64,000 nt of DNA, from NCBI RefSeq assembly GCF_000010725.1, contig NC_013854.1:372001-436000 (forward strand), in the 5' to 3' direction. How positions within the stretch are numbered: the stretch's first letter is position 1; the number at the start of each line of letters is the position of its first letter. Position numbers and translations under genes: made by a program. The notes below the pieces were generated by a model. It searched no databases. It was not told the origin of the DNA and saw nothing but the letters and a program-made list of their open reading frames with translations. Origin of the DNA: Azospirillum sp. B510 (GTDB lineage Bacteria > Pseudomonadota > Alphaproteobacteria > Azospirillales > Azospirillaceae). Of this stretch, positions 27,630 through 35,880 are shown one piece after another.

Positions 27630-28049
27630 GCCGTGGCGTTCGGGCGCCGGCAGCGCGCGACATGAAATTTCCCTTTTGTGCAATTAAGGGACTTGATCAC
27701 AGCGGCATCGCGGTTCCACCAAGTCATTTTCCGCTCCGGCGAGCTTCTGATGAGATTGGTTATCAATTCGTTGGTTGTGTGTATGGCTAATTTGCGAAAA
27801 TACTTCCGCTGTTCGCTGGCCGGTTTCGAACTATACCCTGGGGTAGCGCGAGGATTGGGCGGCTTGTTCGCCTGCTCGCGCGTATAATATCCCCGATATC
27901 CTTTTAGACATCCCCACTATCCCTCGCGATTGCAGCGGTCAATAAGGGATGACCGCTAAAATGCCGGACATGACGGTGGTTCGACACGGATCGATCGTCA
28001 TCTGGAGCCGGCGCTGTTCGCCGGTCCGATGTGGTGGAGGTCCCCCAAA
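27630..28049. other. Noncoding gap, partly AT-rich
   Basis: Four hundred and twenty bases without a convincing gene. The stretch 27690-27930 is clearly richer in A and T than its surroundings (for example GGTTATCAATTCGTTGGTT and GCGTATAATATCCCC). The TTG-started 69-codon frame here has no ribosome-binding site. The region probably contains the promoter of the regulator gene that follows; TATAAT-like bases occur at about 27884. Confidence 0.5.
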
Positions 28050-28754
28050 ATGCCCCTGCAAATGTCCGCGCCCGTTTCCGTGCAAACCGCCTGCCTCGTT
28101 CACATCGTCGATGGCGACCTGCTGTCGCGCAGCACGCTGTCCCGGGCGCTGGGCGCCGTCGGCATCGCCTGCCGCGTCCACAGCACCGCCGCCGACGCGC
28201 TGGCCGTGCTGGGCACCGCCTCGTCCTGCATCGTCCTGCGCAGCGACCTGCCGGACATGACGATCAGCGAATTCATGGCCGAAGCCTCGCTGCATGGCCA
28301 CGACCTGCCGGTCCTGGTGATGACCGAACAGGGCGACGTCGATGCCGCCGTCGCGGCGATGAGGGCCGGTGCCGTGGACTGCATCGCCCGCCCCTTCGCC
28401 GTCCCGGCCTTCCTGGAGCGGCTGCGCGCCTGCCTGGCCTCGGGCAACCCCCATGCCCAGCAGCGCGACCGCAGCCGCGACGCCGTCCGCCGGCTGGCCA
28501 TGCTGAGCCGGCGCGAGTCGGAAGTGCTGGAACTGATCGTCGAAGGCAAGCAGAGCAAGACCATCGCCTGGGAACTGGGCATCAGCATCAAGACGGTGGA
28601 GGTCCACCGCGCCCGCATCATGGAGAAGACCGCCTGCCGCTCGATCGTCGGGCTTGGCCGTCTGTGGGAAGCGGCGGAAATGCTGCGCGGTCGCGACATG
28701 CCGCCCGTCCTGCCGATCCGTCAGCCGGCGCTGATGGGGGTGGCCGCATCCTGA
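28050..28754 (+). CDS. FixJ/NarL-type regulator with degenerate receiver
   Basis: A 234-residue regulator: receiver-like domain (about 15-130) plus LuxR helix-turn-helix (LSRRESEVLELIVEGKQSKT, then GISIKTVEVHRARIMEK). The architecture resembles FixJ, but key receiver residues are changed. In IVLRSDLPDM, aligning LPDM with the usual MPDM puts arginine where the phosphorylated Asp should be; the acidic pocket is VDGD rather than DDD; and the conserved Lys is Arg (ARPF). It may therefore act without phosphorylation. I chose the ATG at 28050 because GGTGGAGG lies just upstream. There is no adjacent kinase gene. Confidence 0.85.
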   Translation: MPLQMSAPVSVQTACLVHIVDGDLLSRSTLSRALGAVGIACRVHSTAADALAVLGTASSCIVLRSDLPDMTISEFMAEASLHGHDLPVLVMTEQGDVDAAVAAMRAGAVDCIARPFAVPAFLERLRACLASGNPHAQQRDRSRDAVRRLAMLSRRESEVLELIVEGKQSKTIAWELGISIKTVEVHRARIMEKTACRSIVGLGRLWEAAEMLRGRDMPPVLPIRQPALMGVAAS

Positions 28755-28960
28755 CGCCGTTCGGGGGGGCGGGCCCGCCCAATCGTCCTTGCCCGCCACC
28801 TTCTCCGCCACCTTCTGTCCGCCTTCCCCCATCCGGTGCCGTTTCGCCGGCACCGGCCGGTTGAAAAATGGGGATGGCCGCGTCCTTTTCTTGGGATTGA
28901 CCGGGAGAGGATTGTAAAGTCACGGGGAACAGCAACCAGAGCGCTGACAGGAGCGGTCCG

Positions 28961-30139
28961 ATGTTTCCCGATCATGGTCACCGTCGCATCGTCGTGGCTT
29001 CGCCCGACGACATCGCCACGGCGCGTCGGATCGCGGCGGAGCGGGCCGGGGGCGTGCTGGACTCCGGCGATGCGGCCCGGCTGGACCGGGTGGTGACCGC
29101 CGCGGCCCGCCATGCGCTGGGCCGGCCGGACGGTACGCTTCTGATCGCGCGGATGCGGAACGGGGCCGGTGTCGAATGCCTGGCTTACGACCGCGATCCC
29201 ACCACCGTCGACCCGTCGGTACCGCCCGGCGCGGATGCGGCCCGGGATGGCGTTCCCGCCGCCGCCGCCCATGCCGCCGCCCATGCCTCCGGCTGCGCTC
29301 TGGACGCGGTCCGTGAAGAGGCCGATCGTTTCCATTTCCACATCACGCCGGGCATCGGGTCGGCGCTTCTGGCCCGCATCCTGAGGCCGGAAGCGGATGA
29401 CGCGGCGCCGCCCGACGCCCTGGCGCAGACCGGGGCGGTGATGGTCGAGCGGAGCGGGGGCGGGGCCGCGCGTGGTGGGCCTTTCATCGATCACTGGTCC
29501 GTCGGTTGCGCCCCGGCCCGTGGTGGGGATGGCCCCTGCGGAATCGCCCTGATGATCGACGGCGACATCGCCAGGGAGGATGAGGCCAAAGCCGATGGCG
29601 ATCCGCCGCCGCCCGTCACCATCATGACGCCCGAGGTGGTCCGGCAGGTGGAGACGGTGGTCGCCGCCACCGTGCCCGGACTGCCGGCTCCCGTGGTGGT
29701 GAACGCCATCCGGCGCGATCTGACCGGTCGGCCGGAGTTGCGGCTGTCCCATGGCCAGCCCCTGACCCGGATCGGGCGCTCCGCCGTCGCGGTCCTGCGG
29801 TTCGACGCCGAGGCGGTGGACTATACCGCTCTCGGCACCCTGGCCGGAGCGGTGGTGCGCCCTCAGGAGATCACGGCGCTCGGCGCCCGTTGGGCGATGA
29901 TCGGGTTCAACCCGCTGGCTCCGGCCTCGGTCCATCTGCGGTGGGCGCCGGGGGATCATGTCGTGCTCTATACCGACGGATGCGACCGGTTGCCCGCCCT
30001 GTTCCTGCGCCGCGACCTGCACGAGGTCGAGCCGACGCTGGCGGCTCTGGTGCTGTTGCGCGACGGCGCGGTGCGCGACGACGACCACTGCATCGTGATT
30101 CTGCGCAACCGGGCCGACCGCCTGCCGGCGGCGGGCTGA
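28961..30139 (+). CDS. SpoIIE/RsbX-like phosphatase with RsbT-like N-terminus
   Basis: A 392-residue protein, tentatively two domains. Residues 10-70 (VVASPDDIATARRIAAERAG, RLDRVVTAAARHAL) resemble the start of RsbT/RsbW-type ATP-binding kinases, but the N-box asparagine and glycine lid are not evident. The C-terminal part has VVLYTDGCDRL and DDDHCIVILR, like the metal-binding and final strand motifs of SpoIIE/PP2C phosphatases such as RsbX. A 150-residue Ala/Gly/Asp-rich middle is poorly conserved. The likely role is partner-switching signalling, but no anti-sigma factor or STAS gene is next to it. An ACAGGAG site supports the start. Confidence 0.5.
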   Translation: MFPDHGHRRIVVASPDDIATARRIAAERAGGVLDSGDAARLDRVVTAAARHALGRPDGTLLIARMRNGAGVECLAYDRDPTTVDPSVPPGADAARDGVPAAAAHAAAHASGCALDAVREEADRFHFHITPGIGSALLARILRPEADDAAPPDALAQTGAVMVERSGGGAARGGPFIDHWSVGCAPARGGDGPCGIALMIDGDIAREDEAKADGDPPPPVTIMTPEVVRQVETVVAATVPGLPAPVVVNAIRRDLTGRPELRLSHGQPLTRIGRSAVAVLRFDAEAVDYTALGTLAGAVVRPQEITALGARWAMIGFNPLAPASVHLRWAPGDHVVLYTDGCDRLPALFLRRDLHEVEPTLAALVLLRDGAVRDDDHCIVILRNRADRLPAAG

Positions 30140-30161
30140 CGTCGTCGGGCTCCGCCGCCGG

Positions 30162-30407
30162 TCAGCGCCAGCCGCGCGGGCCGCCCCAGCCGCGTCCCGG
30201 TCCGTACCAGCGATCATGCCAGGGGCGGTGATAATAGTATCCCGGCCCGACCACCACCGGCGGCGGCACCGCATAGACCGGGGGCGGCGACACCACCACC
30301 GGCTCGCGATAGGCGGGATAAGGCTCGTAGGCGACGCAGCCGGACAGCGCGGCCGCACCGGCGGCGAGAAGCAGGGCTGTCAGGATCTTGGGGCCGCGTA
30401 TGCTCAT
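30162..30407 (-). CDS. Small Pro/Tyr/Gly-rich lipoprotein
   Basis: An 81-residue precursor with a signal peptide and lipobox (LTALLLAAGAAALSGC), giving a lipoprotein that starts at Cys23 or so. The mature part is low complexity: PPPVYAVPPPVVVGPG followed by YYYHRPWHDRWYGPGRGWGG. Such proteins are common in alphaproteobacteria but have no known role. It stands alone, convergent with the phosphatase-like gene; the 264-bp gap on its other side is shared with the oxidoreductase promoter. Confidence 0.8.
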   Translation of the reverse strand: MSIRGPKILTALLLAAGAAALSGCVAYEPYPAYREPVVVSPPPVYAVPPPVVVGPGYYYHRPWHDRWYGPGRGWGGPRGWR

Positions 30408-30557
30408 GGTCTTGGTTCCTGGCTGGACCCTCCGGTCGTCCGAGCCTTGCGGAAACCGGCGGCGGTGACGAAAGGCGGTCATCGGTATGAACAGCCCGTC
30501 CCGGCCGTCTATTCCATACCTCTTTCGCGTCCCGTCCCGCCCTGGTCGCGCCCGTTC

Positions 30558-30588
30558 TTTCATCCATCGCGATTTTGGATGGATGAAA
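30558..30588. promoter_or_regulatory. 11-bp inverted repeat upstream of the oxidoreductase
   Basis: TTTCATCCATC (30558-30568) and GATGGATGAAA (30578-30588) are perfect inverted arms with a 9-bp spacer; GTTCTT and AAGAAC extend the symmetry outward with a short bulge. It lies 84 bp before the oxidoreductase ATG, in the shared upstream region, and looks like an operator. Confidence 0.6.
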
Positions 30589-30671
30589 CAAGAACTATGA
30601 ATTTCACCTATTCCGCTGGCTGCGCCATCCTGGGCCTCGACTTCTTCCCCTTCTTTGAAGACGAGGCCATC

Positions 30672-31682
30672 ATGAAAGCCATCGGCTATCGCAAGTCCCT
30701 GTCCATCACCGAGGCCGACGCGCTGATCGACGTCGAGATCGACCGCCCGGCCGCCACCGGCCGCGACCTTTTGGTCCGGGTGGAGGCGGTATCGGTCAAC
30801 CCGGTGGACACCAAGCTGCGCCGCAACGCCGCGCCCGCCGATGGCGCCCTGCGCATCCTGGGGTTCGACGCCGCCGGCGTGGTCGAGGTGGTCGGGCCGG
30901 ACGCCACCCTGTTCCGCCCCGGCGATGCGGTGTTCTATGCCGGCTCCATCGACCGCCCCGGCACCAACGGCGAATATCATCTGGTCGATGAGCGCATCGT
31001 CGGCGCCCGCCCGGCCAGCCTGGGCGCCGCCGAGGCCGCCGCCCTGCCGCTGACCGCCATCACCGCCTGGGAGATGCTGTTCGACCGGCTCGGCCTGCCC
31101 CGTGATGGCGGAGACGGCAAGTCGCTGCTGATCGTCGGCGGGGCCGGCGGTGTCGGCTCCATCGCCATCCAGTTGGCCCGCCGGCTGAGCAAGGTCCGGG
31201 TGCTGGCCACCGCCTCGCGGCCGGAGACCGCCGACTGGGTGCGGGAACTGGGCGCCCATGACGTGATCGACCACAGCCGGCCGATGGCGGAGCAGGTGAA
31301 GGCGCTGGGGCTGGCCGGCGTCGATTACGTCTTTTCCACCAACGCGACCGATCGTCATTTCGGGGATCTGGTCGAGCTGGTGGCGCCGCAGGGTCATATC
31401 GGCCTGATCGACGATCCCGAGCCGATCGATGTCCGCCTGCTGAAGCGCAAGAGCGTCTCGCTGCATTGGGAGCTGATGTTCACCCGTCCGCTGTTCCAGA
31501 CCGCCGACATGATCGCCCAGCACGACCTGTTGACCGAGGTGTCGCGGCTGGTCGATGCCGGCACCTTGCGCACCACCCTGACCGAAACGCTGGGCCGCAT
31601 CGACGCCGCCACCCTGCGCAAGGCGCATGCCCTGATCGAATCGGGCAAGGCGCGCGGCAAGATCGTGCTGGAGGGCTTCTGA
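30672..31682 (+). CDS. Zinc-type alcohol dehydrogenase/quinone oxidoreductase
   Basis: A 336-residue medium-chain reductase: GroES-like N-terminal domain and Rossmann NADPH domain (SLLIVGGAGGVGSIAIQLA). The start MKAIGYRKSLSITEADAL is the usual one for the zinc-binding ADH/quinone oxidoreductase group. Catalytic zinc ligands of true alcohol dehydrogenases are not evident, so a quinone or enal reductase is more likely. The frame is open back to an ATG at 30597, but that extension is not family-like. An 11-bp inverted repeat upstream suggests control by a dedicated repressor. It converges on a LysR regulator gene. Confidence 0.88.
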   Translation: MKAIGYRKSLSITEADALIDVEIDRPAATGRDLLVRVEAVSVNPVDTKLRRNAAPADGALRILGFDAAGVVEVVGPDATLFRPGDAVFYAGSIDRPGTNGEYHLVDERIVGARPASLGAAEAAALPLTAITAWEMLFDRLGLPRDGGDGKSLLIVGGAGGVGSIAIQLARRLSKVRVLATASRPETADWVRELGAHDVIDHSRPMAEQVKALGLAGVDYVFSTNATDRHFGDLVELVAPQGHIGLIDDPEPIDVRLLKRKSVSLHWELMFTRPLFQTADMIAQHDLLTEVSRLVDAGTLRTTLTETLGRIDAATLRKAHALIESGKARGKIVLEGF

Positions 31683-31723
31683 TCCGCCTTGCGCCCGGCC
31701 TTCGCCGTTCCCCCGCCCGGCCG

Positions 31724-32617
31724 CTATACCGCCAGGGCGAGCGGCGGGCGGGCCGGGCGCAGGCCCGACAGGCCGTCGAGGAGGAAGCCCACCAGCGCTT
31801 CGGCGAGGTGGCGGTTGCGCGGCGTCTCGCCGAAGATGGCCATGTCGACATCGCCCAGCTCGGGCAGCCCGTCTTCCGGCCCCAGCCGGCGCATGCCGTC
31901 GGGGATGGAGGACTCGCTCAGCACCGCCACGCCCAGCCCGGCGCGGACGGCGGCCTGTACCCCCAGAACGCTGCCGCTGGTGTAGACCACCCGCCAGGAT
32001 CGTCCGGCCTCGCCCAGCGCCGCCAGACCTCGGTTGCGGAAGACGCAGGGCGCCGGCAGGGCGCAGAAGGGCAGCGGGCTGTCGGCCGGAATCTCCAGCC
32101 CGGGCGCCGCCACCCAGCGCAGCGGTTCGCTCCAGAAGCCGCGGCCCCGGCCGTCGCCGGTGTCGCGGCGGGAGATGGCCAGATCCAACTCGCCGCCATC
32201 GAGCGCCGAGACCAGCTCGCCGCACAGCCCGACCCGCACATCGATGTGGAGGCGCGGGTGCAGCTTGGCGAAGCGGCGCAGGACGTGGGGCAGATGGTCG
32301 GCCAGGAAGTAATCGGCCACGCCGAGCCGCAACTCCCCCTCCGCCGCCGGTTCGGCGAAGCGGCGCACCGTCTCGTCGTTCAGGTCGAGCAGGCGGCGGG
32401 CGTAGCCCATCAGCAGTTCGCCGTCATGGGTCAGGGCCAGCGAGCGGCTGGTCCGCTCGAAGACCCGGCGGCCGAGAGTTTCCTCCAGCTTCTTGATCTT
32501 GACGCTGATCGCCGACTGGGTCCGGCCCAGCCGGTCGGCGGCCGCGGTGAAGCCGCCGGCCTCCGCCACGGTGACGAAGGCGCGCAGCGCGTCGATCTCC
32601 AGATCGGGCAGGGACAT
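31724..32617 (-). CDS. LysR-family transcriptional regulator
   Basis: A 297-residue LysR protein. The N-terminal helix-turn-helix is in FVTVAEAGGFTAAADRLG and TQSAISVKIKKLEETLG; the effector domain starts around GELRLGVADYFLADHLP. The ligand is unknown. LysR genes commonly control a neighbouring divergent gene: the divergent neighbour here is the small lipoprotein gene at 32790, while the oxidoreductase gene converges on it. Either could be the target. Confidence 0.92.
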   Translation of the reverse strand: MSLPDLEIDALRAFVTVAEAGGFTAAADRLGRTQSAISVKIKKLEETLGRRVFERTSRSLALTHDGELLMGYARRLLDLNDETVRRFAEPAAEGELRLGVADYFLADHLPHVLRRFAKLHPRLHIDVRVGLCGELVSALDGGELDLAISRRDTGDGRGRGFWSEPLRWVAAPGLEIPADSPLPFCALPAPCVFRNRGLAALGEAGRSWRVVYTSGSVLGVQAAVRAGLGVAVLSESSIPDGMRRLGPEDGLPELGDVDMAIFGETPRNRHLAEALVGFLLDGLSGLRPARPPLALAV

Positions 32618-32789
32618 CGGGAATCATTCCGAACCATGATCATTCCCGGTCATTCTATCGCTGATGTTCATCGATGGCGAGTGTCCGCTGGGAGGGGGCC
32701 GGTGGGACAAGCGTTGGCCGGGCCGTTGAAGTGCCGCCGGGGCGTTCTCATTGTCAGCCTCCCGACGATCCCGAGGAGAGAGACGACCG

Positions 32790-33326
32790 ATGACCCGTTT
32801 TCCCGCGCCGGCCGGCGGAGTGGCTCTTGGCCATCTGGCCCTTGCCTTTGCCGCTGCGGTGCTGCTCGCCGGCTGCCAGATGCCGGGCTTCGCGCCGCCG
32901 CCGCAACAGACCGCCGCCCTGCCGCCGCCGGCCGTGCCGAAGCCGCCGCCGGAGGCGCGGGGCATCTGGATCGTCGGCAGCCCGGCGCTGCGCGGCACCA
33001 TCGACCAGGCGGCGGCCGGCTATGCCGGCGGGCCCGACACCAAGCCGCGGTTGGACGCCCGCGGCACCGCCGCCGGTTTCCGTGCCTTCTGCGCCGGGGT
33101 CGGTCTGGACCATCCCGACATGGTGGCCGCCGACCGTCCGATCACCGCCGCCGAGTTCCAGCGCTGCCGCGCCGCCGGCATCACGCTGACCGAATATGGT
33201 TTCGGACCCAAGCGCTTCGTCTATGTCAAGGACTCGCACCGGATGGCGGTGCCCGGCGTCAATGATTTCGTGACCAGCTGGGGCCAGGGCGGCAAGCCGG
33301 TGAGCGTGCCCGCCACCGGAAGCTGA
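32790..33326 (+). CDS. Lipoprotein with a PstS-like segment
   Basis: A 178-residue precursor. Signal peptide and lipobox (LALAFAAAVLLAGC) place the lipid cysteine at about residue 28, followed by a proline-rich linker. RGIWIVGSPALRGTIDQAAAGY resembles the start of PstS-like phosphate-binding proteins, whose loop IVGSxxL contacts the ligand, but only about 110 residues follow, far less than a full PstS. It may be a truncated or specialised binding module. GAGGAGAG provides a good ribosome-binding site, and a perfect intrinsic terminator follows the gene. Confidence 0.7.
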   Translation: MTRFPAPAGGVALGHLALAFAAAVLLAGCQMPGFAPPPQQTAALPPPAVPKPPPEARGIWIVGSPALRGTIDQAAAGYAGGPDTKPRLDARGTAAGFRAFCAGVGLDHPDMVAADRPITAAEFQRCRAAGITLTEYGFGPKRFVYVKDSHRMAVPGVNDFVTSWGQGGKPVSVPATGS

Positions 33327-33391
33327 GGGGCCGGACGCCGACCATTCCAAGCCGAAGGGGGCCTCGCTGGTTGCACCCTCGTATTTTCCCT

Positions 33392-33416
33392 GGGCCGCTC
33401 GTTGAGCGGCCCTTTT
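33392..33416 (+). terminator. Intrinsic terminator
   Basis: GGGCCGCTC-GTT-GAGCGGCCC (33392-33412) is a perfect 9-bp hairpin followed by TTTT. It ends transcription of the lipoprotein gene. Confidence 0.92.
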
Positions 33417-33468
33417 CGTCATCGCGGACCGTCGCGTGCCGGCCGAGGAGCTTCGCAATCAATTTGGT

Positions 33469-33502
33469 GGAATACAATCCAGTATAATGGAATCATGGTT
33501 CC
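33469..33502 (+). promoter_or_regulatory. Putative promoter with short palindromes before GNAT gene
   Basis: A perfect -10 TATAAT lies at 33483-33488, flanked by ATAC-N6-GTAT and GGAA-N6-TTCC inverted repeats. No convincing -35 is visible at the right distance. The layout suggests a regulated promoter for the acetyltransferase gene starting at 33552. Confidence 0.4.
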
Positions 33503-33551
33503 GTGATCGGCAGTGCCGCATCGACACCATCGGGAACCGAAGGAGCGATCC

Positions 33552-34052
33552 ATGACCCACGCCATCCGGGCGGCCACCGAGGCCGACCTTCCCGCGATCG
33601 TCGCCATCCTGAACGAGGCCATCCTCACCACCACGGCGGTGTGGAGCCTGACGCCGACCACGCTGGAGCAGCGCCGCGTCTGGATGGCGGAGCGTCTGGC
33701 CAACGGCATGCCGGTTCTGGTGTCCGAGATCGATGGCGAGGTGGCCGGCTTCGCGTCCTACGGCGAGTTCCGCCCCTGGGAGGGATACCGGCATACCGTC
33801 GAGCATTCGATCTATGTGGAGACCGGGCTTCGTGGCCGGGGACAGGGCCGTGCGTTGCTGACGGCGCTGCTGGATGATGCGACGCTCAAGGGCAGGCATA
33901 TGATGGTCGCCGGCATCGAAGCGGAAAACGCCGCCTCGATCCGTCTGCATGCCGGCCTGGGATTCGTCGAGGCCGGCTGTCTGCGGCAGGTCGGCCGCAA
34001 GTTCGATCGCTGGCTTGACCTTCTTTTCATGCAGAAGCGTCTGGCCGCGTGA
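33552..34052 (+). CDS. GNAT acetyltransferase, phosphinothricin-type
   Basis: A 166-residue GNAT enzyme close to the phosphinothricin/methionine-sulfoximine acetyltransferase group. Motifs: IRAATEADLPAIVAILNEAI at the start, TVEHSIYVETGLRGRGQGRAL (acetyl-CoA P-loop RGRGQGRA) and NAASIRLHAGLGFVEAG. These enzymes N-acetylate glutamine-synthetase inhibitors or similar amino-acid analogues. AAGGAG supports the ATG at 33552. It is convergent with the HerA-like gene, with stops 4 bp apart. Confidence 0.9.
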   Translation: MTHAIRAATEADLPAIVAILNEAILTTTAVWSLTPTTLEQRRVWMAERLANGMPVLVSEIDGEVAGFASYGEFRPWEGYRHTVEHSIYVETGLRGRGQGRALLTALLDDATLKGRHMMVAGIEAENAASIRLHAGLGFVEAGCLRQVGRKFDRWLDLLFMQKRLAA

Positions 34053-34056
34053 CCGT

Positions 34057-35625
34057 TCACCCCGCCGCGAACAGCCCGCCCTCCTCGGGGGCGTCGGCCC
34101 TGTCGTCGGCGTTGGGGTCGCCGAGCGCGGTTTCCCAGCCGAGCGCCGGCAGGGCGATGGCGCGGGTGTTGCCCAGGCCGCTGCGGCTGGCGATGAAGCC
34201 GCGCTGTTCCATGTAGGTCAGCAGGCGGCGGCCGCGTCCTTTCGACCGGCTGCCGCAGGCCCGCGCCACGTCGGCGTCCGACGGGCAGGGGGCGTGGTCG
34301 AGGGCGGCGCGGGCCAGCAGCAGGAAGACCGGCTGGATGTCCTCCGCCAGGGTGGCGGCGACCTCCGTCGCCCGCTGCCAGGCGGGATCATCGCCGCCGC
34401 CGCCGGCCCCGGCGCGCGCGGTCGCCAGACGGCGGCGGAAGGCGGGCAGGGTCAGCCGGTCACCATCCACCCCACGCCCCCGGCAGCGCACCAGGAAATC
34501 CTGGTACAGCACGGCCAGCGAGCGGTAGGGCGCCTCCGGGTCGGCCAGCACCTCGGCCAGCACCGCGTCATAGCCGGCCTCGCGCTCGGCGGCCTGTTCG
34601 GGCGTTTCCTCCGGTTCCGGCGGCGGCACGGACGGTTCGGCCGCGGTCTCGTTGGGGGAGGGCGGCGGTTCGGCTGGCGGCTGGGCGGCGGTTCGGCCGC
34701 GCGCCAGCTGCGCCATCAGGTCGGCGCTGGCCGAGGTCGAGGGGCGGCGGACGTAGCGCGGCGGCTCCGGCCCGGTCGTGGTGAAGATCAGGTCGCGGGC
34801 ATCCGCCACCGGGGTGGCGGGGGGCGGCATCAGGGTCGGGCTGCCGGTGCGGCCCTGGGTCTCCACCGCGCCGATGCGCAACGGCAGCGGCCGGCGCGAC
34901 AGGGCGGGGCCGAGGGCGATGAAATGCCCGCGCTCCAGATCGCGGAACATCTCCGCCTGCCGGCGCTCCATGCCGAGCAGATCGGCGGCGCGCGCCATGT
35001 CGATGTCGAGGAAGGTGCGGCCCATCAGGAAGTTCGACGCCTCGGCGGCGACATTCTTCGCCAGCTTGGCCAGACGCTGGGTGGCGATCACCCCGGCCAG
35101 CCCGCGCTTGCGTCCGCGGCACATCAGGTTTGTCATGGCGCCGAGCGAGACCTTGCGCGCCTCGTCCGACACCTCGCCGGCGGCCGACGGGGCGAACAGT
35201 TGCGCCTCGTCCACCACCACCAGCATCGGATACCAGAAATCGCGGTCGGCATCGAACAGCCCGCCCAGGAAGGCGGCGGCGTGGCGCATCTGCATCTCCG
35301 CGTCCAGCCCCTCCAGGTTCAGCACGACGGAGACGCGGTGCTGGCGCACGCGGGCGGCCACCGATTGCAGGGCGGCCTCGCTGTGCTCGTCGGCCTCCAC
35401 CACCACATGGCCGAAGCGTTCGGCCAGCGTGACGAAGTCGCCCTCCGGATCGATGACCGCCTGCTGAACCCACTGGGCGCTCTGTTCGATCAGCCGGCGC
35501 AGCAGGTGCGACTTGCCGGAGCCGGAATTGCCCTGGACCAGCAGACGGGTCGCCAGCAGCTCCTCCAGGTCGAGCGTCGCGGCCCCGCCCGCGTTCGTCG
35601 CCCCCATGTCGATGCCGACCTTCAT
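34057..35625 (-). CDS. HerA-like DUF87 ATPase
   Basis: A 522-residue ATPase. Walker A is GNSGSGKS at 32-39, Walker B is LVVVDEAQLF near residue 140, and GVIATQRLAKLAKNV is the sensor/arginine region. This fits the HerA/FtsK (DUF87) group of DNA-translocating or remodelling ATPases. The middle (about 290-360) is Pro/Glu-rich and disordered; the C-terminus (DADVARACGSRSKGRGRRLL, then TYMEQRGFIASR) looks like a winged-helix DNA-binding domain. HerA in archaea works with the NurA nuclease; no nuclease gene is adjacent. GGGAGG supports the ATG at 35625. Confidence 0.8.
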   Translation of the reverse strand: MKVGIDMGATNAGGAATLDLEELLATRLLVQGNSGSGKSHLLRRLIEQSAQWVQQAVIDPEGDFVTLAERFGHVVVEADEHSEAALQSVAARVRQHRVSVVLNLEGLDAEMQMRHAAAFLGGLFDADRDFWYPMLVVVDEAQLFAPSAAGEVSDEARKVSLGAMTNLMCRGRKRGLAGVIATQRLAKLAKNVAAEASNFLMGRTFLDIDMARAADLLGMERRQAEMFRDLERGHFIALGPALSRRPLPLRIGAVETQGRTGSPTLMPPPATPVADARDLIFTTTGPEPPRYVRRPSTSASADLMAQLARGRTAAQPPAEPPPSPNETAAEPSVPPPEPEETPEQAAEREAGYDAVLAEVLADPEAPYRSLAVLYQDFLVRCRGRGVDGDRLTLPAFRRRLATARAGAGGGGDDPAWQRATEVAATLAEDIQPVFLLLARAALDHAPCPSDADVARACGSRSKGRGRRLLTYMEQRGFIASRSGLGNTRAIALPALGWETALGDPNADDRADAPEEGGLFAAG

Positions 35626-35880
35626 TCCGCTCGCCTCCCACGCACCCGAACCGTCCCCGTTTGGGGAGGCGCTTCCTATAGCGCAGGCGGGCGCGGCGAT
35701 ACGAGGATTCGATTCGGGGCGGCAGCCTTGCCGACGGGGCGGCGCTCCCCGGCCGTACACACTTCAGCGGCGGGTGATCCGCACGCGCAACAATCTGGCG
35801 CTGCGGTCATGAAAACGCAAACAAGCCCTGTTACAAACAACGGCTGACCCGATGCGGGATCGGCGCTGGCGGACCGAGCG

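Noticed and set aside
27678..27887. A 69-codon plus-strand gene
   Set aside because: TTG start, no ribosome-binding site, no protein-like pattern; the region is AT-rich noncoding DNA.
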